Of a DNA stretch of 10,705 nucleotides, positions 5,901-10,705 are shown one piece after another. Position 1 is the stretch's first letter. Each line of letters starts with the position of its first letter. A model generated the notes under the pieces. The model was not told where the DNA came from. It saw nothing but the letters and a program-made list of their open reading frames with translations, and did no database searches. Source of the stretch: Balneolaceae bacterium (GTDB lineage: Bacteria > Bacteroidota > Rhodothermia > Balneolales > Balneolaceae); assembly GCA_007123785.1 (NCBI GenBank), contig SLGL01000023.1:1-10705 (forward strand), given 5' to 3'. The position numbers were made by a program, and so were the translations under genes.

Positions 5901-8651
5901 ATGTCAAAAAAGAAAAAACTTTACCTTCTCGACGGAATGGCGCTTGCTTACAGAGCGCACTTTGCATTTATCAACAGCAGACTTAAAAATTCGGAGGGGG
6001 TTCCAACAGGTCCGATTCTCGGATTTGCCAATACACTGGGAAAACTACTTGAAGAGGAGGAACCAACCCATATTGCTGTGGCGTGGGATACGCATGCACC
6101 CACTTTCCGTCATGATATGGATGAAGAGTACAAGGCTAACCGTCCGCCACAGCCAGAAGAACTGACTATCGGCATTCCATTGATCAAAGAGATGCTGGAA
6201 AAGTTCGGAATCAAAAATATTGAGCAGGATGGTTTTGAGGCTGATGACATCATCGGAACGATTGCCTTTAATGCTCAGGCCGAAGATGTGAATGTATTTC
6301 TGGTAACCCCGGATAAAGATTTTATGCAGCTTGTGGATGAGCATATCACGATGGTGAAACCGGATAATAAAAATGGTGGTTTTATTATCATCGACAGGGA
6401 AGGAGTGAAAGAGTATTTCGATGTATATCCTGAACAAGTGATCGATGTTTTGGCGATTATCGGAGACAGTTCAGATAATATTCCCGGTGTGAAAGGGATC
6501 GGAAAGAAGGGTGCGCCAAAATTGATTAACAAATATGGTACGCTGGAGAAAGCGATTGAGGATGCTCCCAATATGAAATCGAAACGGTACAGGGAAGGGC
6601 TCAAGGAATATAGCGAACAGGCCCTGCACGCAAAAGAGATGGTAACGATCAAAACCGATGTGCCGGATGTTGAAGCCTGGGAAGAACTCGAATGGAAAGG
6701 TCCCGACAAGAAAAACCTGGGCCTGTTTTTTAAACGAATGGAATTTCGCACTCTCACAAGAAAATATCTTGGTGAAGAGCCCGGCGGACAAGGGCAGCTT
6801 TTTGGCGGGGACTATGAATCCGGAGTAACAGAGGCGGAATCAGGTGGGTTCAACAAAGATACGGTTTCTTACGAACTCGCGGTGTCAAAAGATGAAATTA
6901 AAGCAGTGGTCAAACAGCTGCAGAATGCTTCCGAAATTTGTTTTGACACGGAAACTGACGGGCCCGACCCGGTTACTGCTAAGATGGTGGGAATTGCTCT
7001 TTGTGCGCAAGAAGAATCGGCGTGGTACATCCCCGTGAATGTGGAAGATGCCCTAAGCGAGGACGAGGCAGGTAAATTACTGGAACCGCTGCTGGGAAAT
7101 GAGCAGATAACAAAAATAGCGCATAACTATAAATTTGACAGACTGATTCTTGATGCAGCGGGAATTGAGCTTAAAGGCCCGGTTTTTGATACAATGGTGG
7201 CAGGTTACCTGATTGATTCATCACAACGACTGAAGATGGACAGCCTCGCTAAAAAATATCTTGATTATGAGCCTATTCCCATCGAAAAGCTGATTGGTAA
7301 AGGCCGGACGCAAAAGTCGATGGCCGATATCCCCTACAAAGAGATTAAAGATTATGCCTGTGAAGATGCAGACATCACCTATCGTCTTTTTAAGATTTTG
7401 AAAAAGAAGCTGAAAGAAGATGATTTGCTGGAAATTGCAGAAACTCTGGAGTTCCCTCTGATTGATGTTCTCTCAAAAATGGAATTAAATGGAGTGCATA
7501 TTGATACGGAAATGCTTGAAGGTTTTTCCCGGGAACTTGCCAGTGACCTGATAAGTCTGGAGAAAACCATTTTTGAAAAAACGGGCGAGGAGTTTAATCT
7601 GAATTCACCTCAGCAGCTTGGGCATGTACTGTTCGAAAAAATGAAACTTCCGGCCGGCAAAAAAACCAAAACCGGTCAGTTTTCCACCTCAGAAAGTGTA
7701 CTATCGAAGTTAGCTGTCGAGTACGAAGTTCCTTCGCTGGTTCTTGATTACAGGAGCCTGAGTAAACTTCGATCTACCTATGTGGATTCTCTTCCCAAAC
7801 TGGTGAATAAAAAAACCGGGCGGATCCACACTGATTTTAACCAGACTGTAGCGGCTACAGGCCGGCTCTCCTCTTCTAATCCCAACCTTCAAAATATCCC
7901 TATCCGAACAGAACGGGGACGGGAAATCCGCAAGGCGTTTGTGCCGGAATCGGGTTTTAAAATATTGGCAGCCGATTACTCACAGGTCGAATTGCGGGTG
8001 ATTGCATCGATATCTGAGGACGAAAACATGATTGAAGCATTTAAGAACGGGCAAGATATTCACGCACGCACTGCGAAAGAGATTTTTGAACTGGATTCAA
8101 TCAATGATGTAACACCAAATCATCGCCGTAAAGCGAAAGAGGTGAATTTTGGGATACCCTACGGAGTGAGTGCATACGGTCTGGCATCACGGCTGGGCAT
8201 CAGCAATGCGGAAGGCAAGGAGATGATTGATCAGTATTTTGAGCGCTTTCCCGGCATCAAAAAATATATTGATGAAACGGTGGTATTTGCAAAAGAGAAC
8301 GGCTATGTGGCCACTCTACTTGGGCGGCGGCGCTATATCCCTGATATTAACTCAAGAAACTGGAATGTGCGCGGATTTGCCGAACGAACGGCAATCAATA
8401 TGCCGATTCAGGGAACAGCGGCCGATATTATCAAACTGGCGATGATAGAGATCCACAACTATCTGGAGAAGGAAACTCTGAAATCACGAATGCTTCTCCA
8501 GGTTCATGATGAACTGGTTTTTGAGATTTCAGAAGAAGAAAAAGAAGAAGTTCCCAATCGTATTAAAGAGCTGATGGAAAACGCCTTTGAACTGGCCGTT
8601 CCCCTCGATGTGGATATGGGCCTTGCCGATAACTGGCTTGAGGCTCATTAA
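5901..8651 (+). CDS. polA: DNA polymerase I
   Basis: This is a full-length repair polymerase of 916 residues that removes RNA primers and fills gaps. The 5' nuclease domain spans about 1-290 and includes LYLLDGMALAYRAH, EYKANRPPQPEEL, EADDIIG, TPDKDFMQL and the helix-hairpin-helix region IGDSSDNIPGVKGIGKKGA. The proofreading 3'-5' exonuclease domain (about 325-510) keeps its acidic residues: D349/E351 in FDTETDG, D413 in NYKFD, and Y485/D489 in YACEDAD. The polymerase domain keeps motif A ADYSQVELR (D692, E697), motif B (R742, K746, F750, Y754) and motif C HDE (869-871). F750, rather than Tyr, predicts discrimination against ddNTPs as in E. coli. The linker before the exonuclease contains QGQLF, a possible sliding-clamp motif. 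The start has no clear Shine-Dalgarno, but the family's LDG motif begins 10 residues in, as expected. Confidence 0.98.
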   Translation: MSKKKKLYLLDGMALAYRAHFAFINSRLKNSEGVPTGPILGFANTLGKLLEEEEPTHIAVAWDTHAPTFRHDMDEEYKANRPPQPEELTIGIPLIKEMLEKFGIKNIEQDGFEADDIIGTIAFNAQAEDVNVFLVTPDKDFMQLVDEHITMVKPDNKNGGFIIIDREGVKEYFDVYPEQVIDVLAIIGDSSDNIPGVKGIGKKGAPKLINKYGTLEKAIEDAPNMKSKRYREGLKEYSEQALHAKEMVTIKTDVPDVEAWEELEWKGPDKKNLGLFFKRMEFRTLTRKYLGEEPGGQGQLFGGDYESGVTEAESGGFNKDTVSYELAVSKDEIKAVVKQLQNASEICFDTETDGPDPVTAKMVGIALCAQEESAWYIPVNVEDALSEDEAGKLLEPLLGNEQITKIAHNYKFDRLILDAAGIELKGPVFDTMVAGYLIDSSQRLKMDSLAKKYLDYEPIPIEKLIGKGRTQKSMADIPYKEIKDYACEDADITYRLFKILKKKLKEDDLLEIAETLEFPLIDVLSKMELNGVHIDTEMLEGFSRELASDLISLEKTIFEKTGEEFNLNSPQQLGHVLFEKMKLPAGKKTKTGQFSTSESVLSKLAVEYEVPSLVLDYRSLSKLRSTYVDSLPKLVNKKTGRIHTDFNQTVAATGRLSSSNPNLQNIPIRTERGREIRKAFVPESGFKILAADYSQVELRVIASISEDENMIEAFKNGQDIHARTAKEIFELDSINDVTPNHRRKAKEVNFGIPYGVSAYGLASRLGISNAEGKEMIDQYFERFPGIKKYIDETVVFAKENGYVATLLGRRRYIPDINSRNWNVRGFAERTAINMPIQGTAADIIKLAMIEIHNYLEKETLKSRMLLQVHDELVFEISEEEKEEVPNRIKELMENAFELAVPLDVDMGLADNWLEAH

Positions 8652-8969
8652 ATCCAGAATAAGTCAGCTGTTTGTAATTGATTGGTTTTATCTGAGGTAT
8701 ATCAGTAAACACCATATAAAGTTTGAAATTTCAACCAGTGCTCAGTAAAGCATTGCGCTTCGAGTGCCAGAGATCCCGGGGAATGCTCAATTTATTTTGA
8801 GTACAAAGCGAAATTTTCCTTTGGGTGATTCTACCCCAAAAACGGTTCTGCTATATTAAAACTACTGTAGAAAAACTTGCTTAACCCGGATTTTGATTCA
8901 CAGAAATCACTTCGCTCACAGAAAAAATTTTGAATAAAAAAGATATGACTGTTTTCTTTCGTCCTGAGT
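8652..8969. other. Convergent polA-rsgA intergenic region with nested inverted repeats
   Basis: This 318-base gap has no gene. It holds TTGAAATTTCAA (8723-8734), a perfect 12-bp palindrome. It also holds a block with nested stems, CGCTT/AAGCG (8756-8760 and 8806-8810) around CTCAA/TTGAG (8786-8790 and 8797-8801), and a hairpin TTTGGG/CCCAAA (8820-8825 and 8835-8840) with a 9-base loop. The last is the best candidate for ending polA or rsgA transcription, but neither strand shows a U-tract after it. A terminus of the repeat family lies at 8881-8903. The GC-richer block at about 8745-8845 may be a decayed dispersed repeat of a second kind. Confidence 0.5.
8881..8903 (+). repeat. Solitary terminus-like sequence of the YTAA repeat family
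   Basis: TTAACCCGGATTT (8881-8893) is identical to the first 13 bases of repeat copy 2, and after a short divergence TTCACAG continues the match to TTTCTCACAG. No conserved core follows; a full 234-bp element would run into rsgA, which is intact. It is therefore a decayed or deleted copy, or chance similarity. Confidence 0.4.
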
Positions 8970-9887
8970 TTATATTTCGAGCGATTCTAAAATATTGAGA
9001 TAAGAATTATACCGTTCTGCAGCGATCAGGCCGTCCTTGTAAGCTTCAACCACTCCACAGTTCGGTTCATGATAGTGAGTACAGTTGTAGAATTTACAGT
9101 TCTGGCGAGGTTCCATCATTTCGGGAAAATAGAGAGAGAGTTCGCTTTTTTCAATGTTAACCACGCCAAATTCCCGAATTCCCGGGGTGTCTACAATGTA
9201 TCCTCCGTCTTTTAATGGCACAAGTTTTGCAAAGGTTGTGGTATGCTTTCCCTTCTGAGAGTAGGATGAAATTTCGCCCACTTTCAGGTTTAGATCCGGA
9301 TCGATAGCGTTCAAGAGACTCGATTTTCCAACTCCTGATGGGCCGATGAATACGGAAATTTGATCTTTCAGTGCCGCTGCAAACTCCCGGATCGATGTAT
9401 TGTCAAGAATGGAGGTTTGCGCTACAGGGTAACCGATGGATTGATACATTTCGGTAATTTCGTCGGCATAGCGGGATGCATTTTTATTAGCCAGGTCCAT
9501 TTTATTAATAACAACGCCTGCGGGAACTTCATACGCTTCGCAGGTGACCAGAAAGCGGTCTATAAATCCGGGATTCAGTTTAGGCTGTTTGATGGATTGA
9601 AATGCCCAGGCTCGGTCTATATTCGATACTAAAATCTGTTCTCCGCGCCGGTTGCGTGTTGCCTGCCTTGGAATGTAGTTCTCTCTTTCCAGGATTTCGG
9701 TGATGGTACCGCGTTTATCTTCTTCCACTTTAATTTTGACACGATCGCCTACTGCAACAGGATTGGTCACTTTGCGTTTATCAAGGCGAAATTTTCCAGG
9801 TAATCGGCATTCAATCGTTTCATCGCCAAGGTTCACTATATACCATTTGCCCGTTGATTGAATAACTCGTCCTGTTTGCTCATCCAT
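8970..9887 (-). CDS. rsgA: Small-ribosomal-subunit biogenesis GTPase RsgA
   Basis: This is a circularly permuted GTPase that binds the 30S subunit and hydrolyses GTP in late 16S/30S maturation. Its 305 residues are normal for the family. An N-terminal OB-fold (about 1-70) precedes the permuted G motifs, in the diagnostic order G4 NKMD (128-131), G1 GPSGVGKSS (182-190), then G3 DTPG (233-236); the HTTT segment near 215 is the switch region. The C-terminal zinc site has the C-x4-C-x-H-x5-C pattern: C264, C269, H271, C277. Nothing is missing. The start MDEQTGRVIQ begins directly at the OB-fold and has no Shine-Dalgarno. It lies 86 bp after purC on the same strand and may be read through from it, though the spacing does not require an operon. 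Confidence 0.97.
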   Translation of the reverse strand: MDEQTGRVIQSTGKWYIVNLGDETIECRLPGKFRLDKRKVTNPVAVGDRVKIKVEEDKRGTITEILERENYIPRQATRNRRGEQILVSNIDRAWAFQSIKQPKLNPGFIDRFLVTCEAYEVPAGVVINKMDLANKNASRYADEITEMYQSIGYPVAQTSILDNTSIREFAAALKDQISVFIGPSGVGKSSLLNAIDPDLNLKVGEISSYSQKGKHTTTFAKLVPLKDGGYIVDTPGIREFGVVNIEKSELSLYFPEMMEPRQNCKFYNCTHYHEPNCGVVEAYKDGLIAAERYNSYLNILESLEI

Positions 9888-9973
9888 ACATCATAATAAT
9901 CTATTAAACTGAGAATTATACTTTAAAAGAGCGAAGTGTGTGGAAGATGAGCATAAGAATGATTCGAAAGGGT

Positions 9974-10705
9974 TTAATCCGAATAGTTTTTGAAAATTTC
10001 AGAAAGTTCCGTGTTAATCTCTTTTATGATTACCGGTTTAAACTTTTCTCCGGTCAGTGTTTCGTATAGTTCTGCATATCTCTGGTAGATACTCCAACGG
10101 AAAGAATCGGGGAGGGTAGGCGGAGTTTGTCCTTCCTTGCCCTGGAACCCTTTATCCATCAGCCATTCGCGTAAAAACTCTTTGGAGAGCTGGCGCTGAG
10201 GTTTACCATCCCGAAGTCGGCGTTCATATCCATCACTGTAAAAATAACGGGATGAGTCAGAAGTATGAACTTCATCTATAAGGGTAAGTTCACCGTTAAA
10301 AACACCCATTTCGTATTTGGTATCAACAAGTATGAGGCCCTGGCTGGCGGCAATTTCAGTACCTTTATTAAATAGCTGAAAGGCATAATCTCTTATTTTT
10401 TCCCAAATGTCGGGTTTAATTATTTTACGTTTCAGAATTTCCTGTTCGGAGATATCTTCATCATGTCCCTCAGTAGCTTTGGTTGCCGGAGTCAGGATAG
10501 GTTCCGGGAATTGCTCGTGTTCTCTCATGCCTCGTGGAAGTTGAACTCCACAGAGATCCCTGATACCAGATTTGTACACTCTCCATGCATGTCCTGTAAG
10601 GTAGCCCCTCACTACGATTTCTATGGGAAGTGGATTGCATTTTTTAACGATTGTAACATTTGGGTGAGGTATATCTATAACATGAACCGGCATAATCTCT
10701 TTTAC
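9974..10705 (-). CDS. purC: SAICAR synthase (phosphoribosylaminoimidazole-succinocarboxamide synthase), C-terminal part
   Basis: The enzyme joins aspartate to CAIR with ATP to give SAICAR in purine synthesis. The visible part has VVRGYLTGHAW, FPEPILTPATKATEGHDED, LVDTKYEMG (metal/nucleotide site) and LIDEVHTSDSSRY, all hallmark segments of the family, and a long C-terminal tail (SFRWSIYQRYAELYETLTG) typical of the longer, roughly 300-residue form. An ATG at 10693 is not the true start: the frame stays open to the window edge (V-K-E-I precede it), and the N-terminal ATP-binding region is absent, so the gene continues beyond position 10705. About 243 residues are seen, so roughly 60-80 are probably missing. 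Confidence 0.96.
   Translation of the reverse strand, partial: VKEIMPVHVIDIPHPNVTIVKKCNPLPIEIVVRGYLTGHAWRVYKSGIRDLCGVQLPRGMREHEQFPEPILTPATKATEGHDEDISEQEILKRKIIKPDIWEKIRDYAFQLFNKGTEIAASQGLILVDTKYEMGVFNGELTLIDEVHTSDSSRYFYSDGYERRLRDGKPQRQLSKEFLREWLMDKGFQGKEGQTPPTLPDSFRWSIYQRYAELYETLTGEKFKPVIIKEINTELSEIFKNYSD

Noticed and set aside
6275..6757. 160-codon minus-strand frame inside polA
   Set aside because: It is an antisense shadow of the 5' nuclease domain, low in acidic residues and rich in Ser/Phe as expected of an antisense frame.
8755..8785. TTCGAGTGCC segment resembling a tRNA T-arm
   Set aside because: No acceptor stem, anticodon arm or CCA-adjacent structure can be built around it.
10694..10705. 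Treating the ATG at 10693 as the purC start
   Set aside because: The frame remains open to the window edge and the family's N-terminal ATP-binding region is missing, so the gene is cut by the window.

Overview
The window reads as a chromosomal housekeeping segment from a Gram-negative bacterium, most likely of the Bacteroidota / Rhodothermota / Balneolota group. The reasons are: an apolipoprotein N-acyltransferase (Gram-negative envelope) with the NDGWWG-type segment often seen in that group; a long-form SAICAR synthase; moderate GC by eye; and start codons that almost all lack a Shine-Dalgarno sequence and sit behind A-rich leaders (pckA, aguB-like, lnt, polA, rsgA), a habit of Bacteroidota-type translation. 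This placement is an inference, not a proof.

Layout, left to right. (1) pckA, ATP-dependent PEP carboxykinase, on the minus strand. It is divergent from (2) a carbon-nitrogen hydrolase of the N-carbamoylputrescine amidase type on the plus strand. The 280 bp between them holds a strong imperfect hairpin in the pckA leader and a 10-bp palindrome. (3) A minus-strand pair, lnt followed 36 bp later by a small lipoprotein of unknown function. (4) polA, a full-length DNA polymerase I with all three enzymatic domains intact, on the plus strand and divergent from lnt across 520 bp. (5) Minus-strand rsgA (ribosome-assembly GTPase), downstream of (6) purC, whose N-terminus lies beyond the right edge.

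The genes do not form one pathway. They cover gluconeogenesis, polyamine metabolism, lipoprotein maturation, DNA repair and replication, 30S maturation and purine synthesis. Only lnt plus the lipoprotein gene looks like a clear two-gene unit.

The least ordinary content is between the genes. Two copies (235 and 234 bp) of one dispersed element occupy the aguB-lipoprotein gap and the lnt-polA gap. Both are in the same orientation. Both have imperfect terminal inverted repeats starting CCCGG/CCTGG, both are bracketed by a direct YTAA tetranucleotide, and both carry a central hairpin whose stem is preserved despite sequence change. A third terminus reads off the left edge of the window, and a fourth, apparently solitary terminus lies between polA and rsgA. 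They look like non-autonomous MITE-type elements, or a structured intergenic repeat family that spread by transposition. I saw no CRISPR array, tRNA, rRNA, phage gene or transposase gene.
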